Shown: positions 1 through 7,967 of the stretch, piece after piece
Numbering within the stretch: position 1 is the first letter of the stretch
How the letters are laid out: every line of letters begins with the position of its first letter
Source: JASLDZ01 sp964244065
Lineage (GTDB): Bacteria; Pseudomonadota; Alphaproteobacteria; Caulobacterales; Caulobacteraceae
Length of the DNA: 64,000 bases
Direction: 5' to 3'
NCBI GenBank assembly: GCA_964244065.1
Contig: CAXTHH010000004.1
Coordinates: 62,001-126,000, forward strand
Translations under genes and position numbers: made by a program
Notes under the pieces: generated by a model
What the model was told of the DNA's origin: nothing
The model's database searches: none
The model's input: the letters and a program-made list of their open reading frames with translations, nothing else

Positions 1-512
1 TCGCCCACCAGACAGTGGTCGATGCGCTCGCCCTCGGCCAGCAGCGCCTCCACCACCTTGCGCGTGCCGTTCAGCGCCTCGCCCTCCTCGTCGCCGGTGA
101 TCAGCAGGGAGAGCGGACCCGCGTCCGCGCCAGCCCGCGCCGCCGCCGCGATCCAGGCCGCCACCCCGCCCTTCATGTCCGCGGCGCCCCGGCCGATCAG
201 CGCGCCGTCGCGCAGTTCGGCGTCGAACGGGCCCGAACTCCAGTCCGCCTCGGCCCCGGGAGGCACCACGTCCACATGCCCGGCGAAGCATAGGTTCGAG
301 CCCTCGCCGCCGCGCTTGGCGTAGAGGTTCTCGATGGTCCCGAACGGCATGCGGCGGCAGGCGAAGCCCAGCGCTTCCAGCCAGCCCTGCACCAGGTCCA
401 TCGCCCCCGCGTCGGCCGGCGTGATCGAGGGGCGGCGGATCAGCGCCCGCGCGAGGCCGACGGGGTCGCCCAGGGACGTGGCCAGGGGAGTCGGCAGGCT
501 GTCGCGGTCCAT
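1..512 (-). CDS. dapE: Succinyl-diaminopimelate desuccinylase, N-terminal part (runs off window)
   Basis: This is the first ~170 codons of DapE, cut by the window edge. DapE hydrolyses N-succinyl-LL-2,6-diaminopimelate in the cytoplasm, a late step to lysine and meso-DAP. The reverse-strand translation from ATG at 512 begins MDRDSLPTPLATSLGDPVGL and has the M20 metallopeptidase motifs in order: GHVDVVPPG with the first metal His/Asp, GRGAADMKGG with the bridging Asp, and GDEEGE with the catalytic Glu pair. dapD lies 950 bp away on the same strand, consistent with a shared pathway role. The remainder of the gene lies outside the window. Confidence 0.88.
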   Translation of the reverse strand, partial: MDRDSLPTPLATSLGDPVGLARALIRRPSITPADAGAMDLVQGWLEALGFACRRMPFGTIENLYAKRGGEGSNLCFAGHVDVVPPGAEADWSSGPFDAELRDGALIGRGAADMKGGVAAWIAAAARAGADAGPLSLLITGDEEGEALNGTRKVVEALLAEGERIDHCLVG

Positions 513-561
513 GCCGAGCGCTTAGGCTGGGCCGCGCCGCCGCGCAAACCCGAGGCCGCCC

Positions 562-1038
562 GTGAGGATCGACATCGCCGCCGCACCGACGAGCTTCGGC
601 ACGGGCTACCCCGACCCCTACGCCACGCCCTGCCTCGGCCGTCGCCGCTGGCGACTGGGCGACGCGGCGGGGCTGGACCAGTTCGGCGTGAACCTGCTGC
701 GCCTGCCCGCCGGCCAGTGGTCCAGCCAGCGGCACTGGCAGCACGGTGAGGACGAGTTCGTCTACGTGCTCGAGGGCGAGGTGGTCATGATCACCGACGC
801 CGGCGAGGAGGTGATGCGGCCGGGCGATTGCGCGGGCTTCAAGGCCGGCGAGCCGAACGGCCACCACTTCCAGAACCGGACGGACGCCGAGGCGGTGTTG
901 TTGGAGGTGGGTGCGCGCCGGCCCGGCGGTGACGGCGCGACCTATCCCGACATCGATCTGCACCTGAACGCGGGGGGCGCCGGATACACCCATGTGGACG
1001 GCGCGCCGTATCCAACCACGGGCCGACGCTCGACCTAG
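562..1038 (+). CDS. Cupin domain-containing protein
   Basis: This 158-residue protein has a single cupin beta-barrel. The region WSSQRHWQHGEDEFVYVLEGEV carries the first conserved cupin block (His...His-x-x-x-x-Glu), and PGDCAGFKAGEPNGHHFQN carries the second with its closing His. This suggests a metal-binding small-molecule or sugar-binding cupin, but the substrate is not predictable. The start is GTG at 562, 49 bp from the divergent dapE start, so the gap probably holds both promoters. Family assignment is firm; function is unknown. Confidence 0.7.
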   Translation: MRIDIAAAPTSFGTGYPDPYATPCLGRRRWRLGDAAGLDQFGVNLLRLPAGQWSSQRHWQHGEDEFVYVLEGEVVMITDAGEEVMRPGDCAGFKAGEPNGHHFQNRTDAEAVLLEVGARRPGGDGATYPDIDLHLNAGGAGYTHVDGAPYPTTGRRST

Positions 1039-1063
1039 CCGCTTAGAACGGCCAAGCTCGGGC

Positions 1064-1459
1064 ATGCTCGGCCCCGCCCTCGCCCTCGCTCTCGCCCTGC
1101 AGGCCGCTGCAGTTGCGCCGTCTGCGCCCTCGCCGCTGGCCGGCGACTGGGTCGTGGACCTGACGCCCTCGCCCACGGCGAAGCCGTACCTCAAGGGCAT
1201 GACGCTGGCGCCCGCGGCTGACGGCACGGTGACCGGCCAGTTCTACGACAGCGAGATCCAGGCGGGCCGTTGGAAGGCGCAGGGCGGCCGCACCTGCGCC
1301 AGCTTCCGCACCAGCGACGGCGAGGGGCCGTACCACACGGCCGTGTGCCTGACGCCCGGCGGCGCGCAGGGCCAGACCTGGGCCGAGCAGCGCGCCTTCG
1401 TGTTCGTCTGGTCCGCCCGCCGCGCCACGACGGCGGACAAGGCGCAGCCCTGGTCGTGA
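1064..1459 (+). CDS. Small exported protein of unknown function
   Basis: A 131-residue protein starts at ATG 1064. It opens with a hydrophobic alanine/leucine-rich segment (MLGPALALALALQAAAVAPSA) that looks like a Sec signal peptide. The mature part, beginning LAGDWVVDLTPSPTAKPY, resembles the small secreted proteins that hold one beta-rich domain. I do not recognise a named family. It lies 25 bp after the cupin gene in the same direction and ends against convergent dapD with a 1-bp gap. A longer frame upstream exists but would overlap the cupin gene, so the internal ATG is preferred. Confidence 0.55.
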   Translation: MLGPALALALALQAAAVAPSAPSPLAGDWVVDLTPSPTAKPYLKGMTLAPAADGTVTGQFYDSEIQAGRWKAQGGRTCASFRTSDGEGPYHTAVCLTPGGAQGQTWAEQRAFVFVWSARRATTADKAQPWS

Positions 1460-1460
1460 G

Positions 1461-2294
1461 CTAGTCGCGCAGGAGCTCGTTCACGCTGGTCTTGGAGCGC
1501 GTCTGGGCGTCCACCGTCTTGACGATCACCGCGCAGGCCAGGCCCACCCCGCCGTTCGGGTCGGGCAGCACGCCCGGGACCACCACGCTGTAGGGGGGCA
1601 CGCGGCCGCGGTGAACCTCGCCGGTGGTGCGGTCCACGATCTTGGTGGACTGGCCCAGGAACACGCCCATGGAGAGCACCGCGCCCTCCTCCACGATCAC
1701 GCCCTCGGCCACCTCGGAGCGGGCGCCGATGAAGCAGCCGTCCTCGATGATGGTCGGGTTGGCCTGCAGCGGCTCCAGCACGCCGCCGATGCCCGCGCCG
1801 CCCGACAGGTGCACGTTGGCGCCGATCTGCGCGCAGGAGCCCACGGTGGCCCAGGTGTCGACCATGGTCCCCTCCCCCACCCGCGCGCCGATGTTGACGA
1901 AGGAAGGCATCAGGATGGCGTTACGGCCGATGTAGGCTCCCCGGCGGACCACCGCGCCCGGCACGACGCGGAAGCCGGCGCTCGTGAAGTCGTCGGCCTT
2001 CCAGTCGTCGAACTTGGTCGGGACCTTGTCCCACGCCGCGGCCTGGCCGTTTCCGCCGCCCATCAGCTGGTTCTCCGACAGGCGGAAGGAGAGCAGCACC
2101 GCCTTCTTCAGCCACTGGTGCGTCACCCAGACGCCGGCGACCTTCTCGGCCACCCGCGCCTCGCCGGTGTCGAGCAGGTGCAGCGCCGCCTTCACCGCCT
2201 TCTTCACCCCGCCCTTGGTGTCCGGCCCGATCACCGCCCGGTCCTCCCAGGCCGTGTCGATCTCCTTCTCCAGGTCGTGCAGGTCTTGGCTCAT
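1461..2294 (-). CDS. dapD: 2,3,4,5-tetrahydropyridine-2,6-dicarboxylate N-succinyltransferase
   Basis: DapD transfers succinyl from succinyl-CoA to tetrahydrodipicolinate in the lysine/DAP pathway. The 277-residue length is typical. The central region shows left-handed beta-helix hexapeptide repeats (GAYIGRNAILMPSFVNIGARVGEG followed by GSCAQIGANVHLSGGAGIGG), and the GARSEVAEGVIVEEGAVLSMGV segment is characteristic of the family. ATG at 2294 is the start. The downstream end of the HAD-like nucleotidase gene is 10 bp upstream, suggesting one transcript running argB-HAD-dapD on the minus strand. Confidence 0.95.
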   Translation of the reverse strand: MSQDLHDLEKEIDTAWEDRAVIGPDTKGGVKKAVKAALHLLDTGEARVAEKVAGVWVTHQWLKKAVLLSFRLSENQLMGGGNGQAAAWDKVPTKFDDWKADDFTSAGFRVVPGAVVRRGAYIGRNAILMPSFVNIGARVGEGTMVDTWATVGSCAQIGANVHLSGGAGIGGVLEPLQANPTIIEDGCFIGARSEVAEGVIVEEGAVLSMGVFLGQSTKIVDRTTGEVHRGRVPPYSVVVPGVLPDPNGGVGLACAVIVKTVDAQTRSKTSVNELLRD

Positions 2295-2304
2295 GCTGAG
2301 GATC

Positions 2305-3018
2305 TCAGGCGGCGTGGGCGGAGGTGCGGGCGCGGGCCAGGAACGGCGCGAGGCGGTCGGTGCGGTGATCGACGAATGCGCTCGTGTCCGCGCTGGCGTG
2401 CGGGCCGACCAGCACCGTGGTCATGCCGAGGTCGGCGGCTGGCGCGAGGTTCTTCACCGAGTCCTCGAAGAAGGCGGTCGAGCCCGGCGTCACGGCGTGG
2501 CGGGCCATCATGCGGGCGAACGCCTCCGGCTGCGGCTTGGGCAGCAGGTCGGCCGCCTCCAGGTGGAAGACGTCGCCGAACAGGTCGGTCATGCCGAGAT
2601 GCGCCAGCACTCGCACCGCGTGCGCCTCGCTGGCGTTGGTGAAGATCAACCGGCGGCCGGGCAGCGCCTCCAGCGCGCGGTTCAGGGCGAAGTCGGGCGT
2701 CAGGCTGTCGATGGCGACGTCGTGCACCTCCTCCAGGAAGCCGTGCGGCTCGATCCCGTGGTTGGCCATCATGCCGGCCAGGGTGGTGCCGTGCTCGTGC
2801 AGGTAGCGCTTCTGCAGGGCGTAGGCGGCCGGCCGGTCCAAACCGACCTCGCGCATGACGTAGTCCGTCATGCGGCCCTCGATCAGCGTCACGAACTCGG
2901 TTCCGGGCGGGTAGAGCGTGTTGTCGAGGTCGAACAGCCAGGTGTCCACGTGGCGCAGGTCGGCGCGGGGCGGCAGCTCGGCGTCGGCGACGGACGGGGG
3001 GGCGGCGATCAGCGACAT
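2305..3018 (-). CDS. Pyrimidine 5'-nucleotidase-like HAD hydrolase
   Basis: A 237-residue HAD superfamily IA phosphatase. The nucleophile motif DLDNTLYPP is near residue 30, motif II (Ser/Thr) is IFTNASEAH, and motifs III/IV lie in KPQPEAF...FFEDSVKNL. The DLDNTLYP signature is that of the SDT1-type pyrimidine 5'-nucleotidase family, which dephosphorylates nucleoside monophosphates. Its 5' end overlaps the 3' end of argB by 10 bp, so the two genes are translationally close. This argB neighbourhood is common in Caulobacter relatives. The exact substrate is not determined. Confidence 0.85.
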   Translation of the reverse strand: MSLIAAPPSVADAELPPRADLRHVDTWLFDLDNTLYPPGTEFVTLIEGRMTDYVMREVGLDRPAAYALQKRYLHEHGTTLAGMMANHGIEPHGFLEEVHDVAIDSLTPDFALNRALEALPGRRLIFTNASEAHAVRVLAHLGMTDLFGDVFHLEAADLLPKPQPEAFARMMARHAVTPGSTAFFEDSVKNLAPAADLGMTTVLVGPHASADTSAFVDHRTDRLAPFLARARTSAHAA

Positions 3019-3929
3019 ACCAGAGTTCCCGCACCGTGCTCGCTGAACAGCTCCACCAGCATGGCGTGCGGGCGGCGGCCGTCGAGGATGACTACGGCCT
3101 CCACCCCGGCCTCCACCGCGGCGATGGCGGTCTCGAGCTTGGGGATCATGCCGCCGCTGGCGACGCCGGTGGCGATCAGCTCGCGCGCTTGCTCCAGGCC
3201 CATCTGCCGGATCAGCTCGCCCTTGTCGTCCAGCACGCCGGCCACGTCGGTGAGCAGCAGCATGCGCTTGGCGTTCAGCGCGGCGGCCACGGCGCCCGCG
3301 GCGGTGTCCGCGTTGATGTTGTAGGTGGCCCCGTCCTCGGAGACGCCGATGGGCGCGATCACCGGCACATAGTCCTGGTCGGCGTAGATCAGCGCCTCGA
3401 CGATCTTGGGGTCCACCTCACGGGGATCGCCGACGAAGCCGAGGTCGACCGCCTGCTCGACCCGGCTGTCCGGGTCGATACGCGTGCGGGCCGCCTTCTC
3501 CACGGTGATCAGCCGGGCGTCCTTGCCGGAGAGGCCCACGCCGCGGACGTCGGCCTCTGTGCCCGCGCGGTTGATGTAGTTGACGATCTCCTTGTTGATC
3601 GCGCCGGACAGGACCATCTCGGCCACCTCCATCGTGGCCTCGTCGGTGACGCGCAGGCCGTCGATGAACGTCGACTGCACGCCCGCCTTCTTCAGCCAGG
3701 CGGAGATCTGCGGGCCGCCGCCGTGCACCACCACCGGATGCACGCCCAACAGCTTCAGCAGCACGGCGTCGGCGGCGAACTTCCGCGCGACCTCCTCCTC
3801 GCCCATGGCGTGGCCGCCGTACTTGATGACCACCGTCTCGCGGTCATAGGTCGAGATGTAGGGCAGGGCCTCGGCGAGCGTCCGCGCGGTGGCCCAGCCC
3901 GCTTCCTCTGTCGAGGCGGCGTCGGTCAT
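3009..3929 (-). CDS. argB: Acetylglutamate kinase
   Basis: ArgB phosphorylates N-acetyl-L-glutamate, the second step of arginine synthesis. The 306-residue product shows the amino-acid-kinase fold signatures: VIKYGGHAMGEE near the N-terminus, VVVHGGGPQISAWLKKAG (the glycine-rich acetylglutamate/ATP loop), INADTAAGAVAAAL and a C-terminal ETAIAAVEAGVEAVVILDGR. The N-terminal extension of about 25 residues before the kinase core is as in arginine-regulated ArgB proteins. It lies downstream of engB on the same strand with a 43-bp gap. Confidence 0.95.
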   Translation of the reverse strand: MTDAASTEEAGWATARTLAEALPYISTYDRETVVIKYGGHAMGEEEVARKFAADAVLLKLLGVHPVVVHGGGPQISAWLKKAGVQSTFIDGLRVTDEATMEVAEMVLSGAINKEIVNYINRAGTEADVRGVGLSGKDARLITVEKAARTRIDPDSRVEQAVDLGFVGDPREVDPKIVEALIYADQDYVPVIAPIGVSEDGATYNINADTAAGAVAAALNAKRMLLLTDVAGVLDDKGELIRQMGLEQARELIATGVASGGMIPKLETAIAAVEAGVEAVVILDGRRPHAMLVELFSEHGAGTLVCR

Positions 3930-3972
3930 GGCGCGGGGCTGTAGCGGGTTCGGCCCACGCTCGCCATCCCGC

Positions 3973-4626
3973 TCAAGCGACGGTCGCCTCCGCGACCTCG
4001 GCCCGCAGCTCGGCCAGGCCCAGGCCGGTGGAGCTGGAGGTCAGGGCGACGCGCGGGAAGGCGGCCGGGCGCTTGGCGATGGCCTTGGCGGTCTCGGCCA
4101 CCACCTGGGCGAGGTCGGAGGCGGGGCGCACCTTGTCGGCCTTGGTGAGCACCACCTGGTAGCTGACGGCGGCGAGGTCGAGGGCGTCCAGCGCCTCCCT
4201 GTCCGGCGGCTTCAGGCCGTGGCGGCTGTCGATCAGCAGGTACACGCGCTTCAGGTTGGGCCGCCCGCGCAGGTAGTCGCGGCCGAGGTTCTGGAAGCGC
4301 GCGATGCTCTTCTTGTCCGCGCGGGCGAAGCCGTAGCCCGGCAGGTCGGCCAGCCGCACGCGCTCGCTGAGCAGGAACAGGTTCACCTCGCGCGTGCGGC
4401 CGGGCTCGTTGGAGGCGCGCGCCAGGTCGTGCCGGCCGGTGAGCGCGTTGATCAGCGAGGACTTGCCCACGTTGGAGCGCCCGGCGAAGGCCACCTCCGG
4501 CAGGTCGGGCGCGGGCAGCTGCTCGATCTTGGCCGCGCCCAGCAGGAAGCGGCACTCGTGCGCGAACAGGATGCGCGCGGCCTCCAGCTGCTCTTCGCCC
4601 CAGTCCGCATGGGCGAGCAGGGTCAC
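3973..4626 (-). CDS. engB: Ribosome biogenesis GTPase YihA/YsxC/EngB
   Basis: A 217-residue TRAFAC-class GTPase needed for 50S subunit assembly. Motifs in order: G1 GRSNVGKSSLINAL, G2 region with EPGRTREVN, G3 DLPGYGFA, G4 TKADK, and G5 TSSSTG. The length and the GYGFA motif after G3 are diagnostic of EngB. It lies between yidC and argB on the same strand, as in Caulobacter. A strong inverted repeat (4642-4670) sits just upstream of its ATG. Confidence 0.95.
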   Translation of the reverse strand: MTLLAHADWGEEQLEAARILFAHECRFLLGAAKIEQLPAPDLPEVAFAGRSNVGKSSLINALTGRHDLARASNEPGRTREVNLFLLSERVRLADLPGYGFARADKKSIARFQNLGRDYLRGRPNLKRVYLLIDSRHGLKPPDREALDALDLAAVSYQVVLTKADKVRPASDLAQVVAETAKAIAKRPAAFPRVALTSSSTGLGLAELRAEVAEATVA

Positions 4627-4641
4627 GGGCAGCCCTTCCCC

Positions 4642-4670
4642 CTGGCCCTCGGGCCTGACCCGAGGGCCAG
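4642..4670. terminator. Perfect 12-bp inverted repeat between yidC and engB
   Basis: CTGGCCCTCGGG (4642-4653) is mirrored by CCCGAGGGCCAG (4659-4670) around a 5-base loop. It lies in the 91-bp gap between the 3' end of yidC and the 5' end of engB. There is no clear T-run on either strand, so it may be an attenuating or mRNA-stabilising hairpin rather than a strong intrinsic terminator. Confidence 0.45.
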
Positions 4671-4717
4671 GCCCGAGGGCGACGGAGGGGGAGTCGGCGG
4701 GGAGTTGGAGCGAGACC

Positions 4718-6490
4718 TCACGTCCCGGGAACCGGCGTGCCGCGCACCCGCGCGATGAAGGTGTCGATCGGGTTCTCGGTCTTGTGGCGGTGCATGATCA
4801 CGTACTGCTGGATGATGGTCAGCATGGACGACCACACCCAGTAGATCAGCAGGCCCGCCGCCACGTGCGCCATGAAGAACGTGATCACGATCGGCATCAG
4901 CGCGAAGATCTGCTTCTGCATGGGGTCGATGCCCGCCGTCTGAGGGCTCATGGCCTGCAGCAGCCACTGCACGGCGCCGTAGAGGATGGCGATGACGCCG
5001 ATGTGCAGCGGCCCGTCGAGGAAGCCGCCGATGCCGGGCGTGGAGGCCACCTGCCAGGGGATCAACCCGAACAGGTTCACGAAGCTGGTCGGCTCCTGCG
5101 AGCTCAGGTCCGGCACGCCCAGGAAGCGCGCGTGGCGCATCTCGATGGCCACGGTGAACACCTTGGACAGGGCGAAGAAGATGGGGATCGGCACCAGCGC
5201 GGGCAGGCAGCCCGCCAGCGGGTTCACCTTCTTGGCCTTGTAGAGCTCCATGGTGGCGACCTGCTGCTTCTGCGGATCGTCCTTGTGGCGTTCCTTAATG
5301 GCGTTCACCTCGGGGATCAGCTTGCGCATCTCCGCCTGGCTGGCGAACGAGCGGTTGTAGAGCGGGAAGGTCAGCACCACCCGCACCACCGTCAGCATGA
5401 GGATCGCGACGCCGATCGAGCCGGTCCAGCCCTGGAAGGTGGTGAGCAGCCAGAAGATGGGCCGGGTCAGGAACCACAGCCGGCCCCAGTCGATCGCGTC
5501 CGAGAACTTGGGCAGGGCCAGCTGCTTCTCGTAGGCGTCGAGCACCGGCGCCTCCTTGGCGCCGGCGAACAGGCGGCGCGTCTCGGTGGTGCGCGCGCCC
5601 GGCGCGATCTCGCGCACCGCGCCCACGTAGTTGGCCTCGTACACGTCCACGTCGCGCACCGTGGTGGCGCGATAGGCGGCCCGAACCGCCTGGCCCTGCT
5701 GCGGGATCACGGCAGCCATCCAGTACTTGTCGGTCAGGCCGAACCAGCCGCCGGTGGTCTGCAGCGCGCGGGGGCCCTTCTCCTTCATCTGCTTGAAATC
5801 GACCGGCACCAGCACGCCGCCCTCGGTGCCCACCGCGCCCTCGAAGATGCCCACCGTCGGCTGCGGCCGGCCCTGGCGCTGCACGGAGGCGTAGGGCGCC
5901 AGCTTCACCGGGGCGCCGCCGCGGTTCTCCACCGTGTCGGTGATGGTGAACAGGTAGCGGTCGTCGACGCCGAGGGTGCGGGTGAAGACGAGGCCGGCGC
6001 CGGTGTCGACGCTGAGCGTCACCGGGCGGCCGGGGGCGAGCACGTCGCCCGCCGTCTTGGTCCAGGTGGTCGCCGCCCCGGGCGCGCCCGGCGCGCCCGT
6101 CCAGCCGAAGTCGGCGAAGTAGGCCTGCTTGGCGCCCTCGGGCCGGAACAGCTCCACCGGTCCCGACCTGGGGTCCGCCGTCGCCGTGTGCGTCTTGATG
6201 AAGAGGTCGTCGATGCGCGCGCCGCGCAGCGACACCGTGCCCTGCAGCGCGGGCGTGGACACGGGCACCCGCGGGCTCTGCGCCACCGCCTGCTCGCGGC
6301 TGATCAGGACGGGGGCGCCGGGCGCCGCCACCTCCGGCCGCTGCTGCGTCTGGGCGGCGACCGCCTTGGCCTTGGCCTCCGCCGCGCGCCGGCGCTCGAT
6401 CGGCCCCAGGTAGAACAGCTGGTAGAGCAGCAGCACGCCCAGCGCGACGACCACGAAGGCGATCGTGTTGCGCGAGTTCTCTTTATCCAT
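4718..6490 (-). CDS. yidC: Membrane protein insertase YidC
   Basis: YidC inserts and folds inner-membrane proteins, alone or with SecYEG. The 590-residue product has the Gram-negative layout. An N-terminal anchor (NTIAFVVVALGVLLLYQLFYLG) is followed by a large periplasmic beta-rich domain (roughly 60-340) and the conserved five-helix insertase core (roughly 350-570), including FNRSFASQAEMRKLIPE-type and KVNPLAGCLPALVPIPIFFALSKV motifs. Its 5' end overlaps rnpA by 8 bp, as is usual in rpmH-rnpA-yidC clusters. Confidence 0.96.
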   Translation of the reverse strand: MDKENSRNTIAFVVVALGVLLLYQLFYLGPIERRRAAEAKAKAVAAQTQQRPEVAAPGAPVLISREQAVAQSPRVPVSTPALQGTVSLRGARIDDLFIKTHTATADPRSGPVELFRPEGAKQAYFADFGWTGAPGAPGAATTWTKTAGDVLAPGRPVTLSVDTGAGLVFTRTLGVDDRYLFTITDTVENRGGAPVKLAPYASVQRQGRPQPTVGIFEGAVGTEGGVLVPVDFKQMKEKGPRALQTTGGWFGLTDKYWMAAVIPQQGQAVRAAYRATTVRDVDVYEANYVGAVREIAPGARTTETRRLFAGAKEAPVLDAYEKQLALPKFSDAIDWGRLWFLTRPIFWLLTTFQGWTGSIGVAILMLTVVRVVLTFPLYNRSFASQAEMRKLIPEVNAIKERHKDDPQKQQVATMELYKAKKVNPLAGCLPALVPIPIFFALSKVFTVAIEMRHARFLGVPDLSSQEPTSFVNLFGLIPWQVASTPGIGGFLDGPLHIGVIAILYGAVQWLLQAMSPQTAGIDPMQKQIFALMPIVITFFMAHVAAGLLIYWVWSSMLTIIQQYVIMHRHKTENPIDTFIARVRGTPVPGT

Positions 6491-6959
6491 GGGAGCGGTT
6501 CGGACCGAGCTGGGCGTTCGTGGGAGGCTTGGTTGTCTTCGGGCGCCGGGGCGGGGGACGGGCCTTGTCCCCGCCCGCCTCCAGCGCCTGGAGGGCTTGT
6601 CGCACGTCGTCTAGCAGCCGCTCCCAGGAGCGGGAAGGCGTGCCCGCGCGCGCCACGAACACGTAGTGCAGCCCGGGCCGGCCGTGCAGGGGCAGGAGCG
6701 CCCGGGCCGCCTCGCGCATCCGCCGCTTGGCGCGGTTGCGCACCACGGCGCCGCCGACCTTCCTGGTGGCGGTGAAGCCCACGCCGATGTGCGCGGCGGG
6801 CGCGGGCGGCGGGCGCGACTGCACCACCACCGCGCCCCGCGCCGCCGACAAGCCCTGGGCCACATAGAGAAACTCCGCCCGCTTCAGCAGCCGGCGGAGC
6901 TTCGGGACCTCAGCGGTCGAGGGAGCGCCGGCCCCCGCGGGGGCGGGCGCATCCGTCAC
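6483..6959 (-). CDS. rnpA: Ribonuclease P protein component
   Basis: RnpA is the protein subunit of RNase P, which matures the 5' ends of tRNAs. The 158-residue product has the family signature GFTATRKVGGAVVRNRAKRRMREAARAL, including the RNR RNA-binding motif. N- and C-terminal extensions are alanine- and proline-rich. It sits 4 bp downstream of rpmH and overlaps yidC. Confidence 0.93.
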   Translation of the reverse strand: MTDAPAPAGAGAPSTAEVPKLRRLLKRAEFLYVAQGLSAARGAVVVQSRPPPAPAAHIGVGFTATRKVGGAVVRNRAKRRMREAARALLPLHGRPGLHYVFVARAGTPSRSWERLLDDVRQALQALEAGGDKARPPPRRPKTTKPPTNAQLGPNRSHG

Positions 6960-6963
6960 GAAA

Positions 6964-7098
6964 TCAGGCCGAGAGCTTCTTGCGGCCCTGGGCGCGGCGA
7001 CGGGCGATGATCTTCTGGCCGTTCTTGGTGGCCATGCGGGAGCGGAAACCGTGGCGGCGCTTGCGCACGAGTCGGCTCGGCTGATAGGTGCGCTTCAC
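6964..7098 (-). CDS. rpmH: 50S ribosomal protein L34
   Basis: A 44-residue basic protein beginning (GTG at 7098) MKRTYQPSRLVRKRRHGFRS and ending ARRRAQGRKKLSA, the full L34 signature. A GGAG ribosome-binding site precedes the GTG. Longer in-frame translation upstream has no L34 character and is rejected. It is the first gene of the rpmH-rnpA-yidC-engB series on the minus strand. Confidence 0.96.
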   Translation of the reverse strand: MKRTYQPSRLVRKRRHGFRSRMATKNGQKIIARRRAQGRKKLSA

Positions 7099-7143
7099 GG
7101 GTGGCTCCGGATCTACTCGAGATGGTCTTGGAAAAGAGCGCGC

Positions 7144-7962
7144 GTGGATAGGCGTACAGGGGTCGGGTGTCAACCGGAGGCGGCCCCAGGTACGGCCCCG
7201 CCCGTCCCCCGCCCGCCCCGCCGGCTCCTGCTCACGCTGGCCCCGCTCGCGCTCGTTCTGCTGGCCTCCGCCCTCATATACGCGAGCGGGATCTGGCGCC
7301 ACCTGAGCCTGGCCGAGCTGCGCGACCGGCGCGAGGCGCTGCTGGGCTTCGTGCGCGCCCATCCCGTGCTGGCGCTCGAGATCTACATGGCCGCCTATGC
7401 GGTGCTGGTCGCCTTTTCGATCCCGGGCGCGCTCCTGATGAGCCTGTCCGGCGGCTACCTGTTCGGCGTGCTCACGGGCACGGCCGCGGCGGTGGCCGGC
7501 GCCTCCACGGGGGCCACCGCCATGTTCCTGGTGGCGCGGACCACGCTGGGCGAGGCCCTGGCGCGGCGGGTCGCCCGCGGCTCCGGCCTGCTGTCGCGGC
7601 TTCAGGCGGGCGCGCGCAAGCACACGGTCTCGACGCTGCTGGCGCTCAGGCTGATGCCGGCGGTGCCGTTCACGCTCGTCAACCTGCTGGCCGGCCTCGT
7701 GCGGATGAAGCTCGGCCCCTACGTGGTCGCCACCGTCATCGGCATCGCGCCCTCCACGCTGGTCTACGCCTGGACCGGCTACGGCCTGCACAGCGTATTC
7801 CGCCGCAACGGCGCGCCCGACCTGCGCGCCCTGGTGCGTCCTGAGGTCTATGCGCCGCTCGTGGCGCTGGCGGTGCTCGGCTCGGCTCCGCTGCTGTGGC
7901 GTCTGTGGAGTGCGCGGCGGCAAGGCGGGCCGCCCCGGCCCGCCCCGGTCGGGGAAGCCTGA
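7144..7962 (+). CDS. VTT-domain (TVP38/TMEM64-like) membrane protein
   Basis: An inner-membrane protein with a first helix near LLLTLAPLALVLLASALIYASG, then the SNARE-associated/VTT domain. This includes AYAVLVAFSIPGALLMSLSGGYLFG, a glycine-rich GASTGATAMFLVARTTLG stretch, ALRLMPAVPFTLVNLLAGLVRM, and a final helix before a basic tail. These match the DedA/TVP38 superfamily, implicated in membrane lipid scrambling or transport; the exact role here is unknown. I chose GTG 7144 because the earlier possible start at 7051 lies inside rpmH on the other strand. Confidence 0.8.
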   Translation: MDRRTGVGCQPEAAPGTAPPVPRPPRRLLLTLAPLALVLLASALIYASGIWRHLSLAELRDRREALLGFVRAHPVLALEIYMAAYAVLVAFSIPGALLMSLSGGYLFGVLTGTAAAVAGASTGATAMFLVARTTLGEALARRVARGSGLLSRLQAGARKHTVSTLLALRLMPAVPFTLVNLLAGLVRMKLGPYVVATVIGIAPSTLVYAWTGYGLHSVFRRNGAPDLRALVRPEVYAPLVALAVLGSAPLLWRLWSARRQGGPPRPAPVGEA

Positions 7963-7967
7963 CGCGG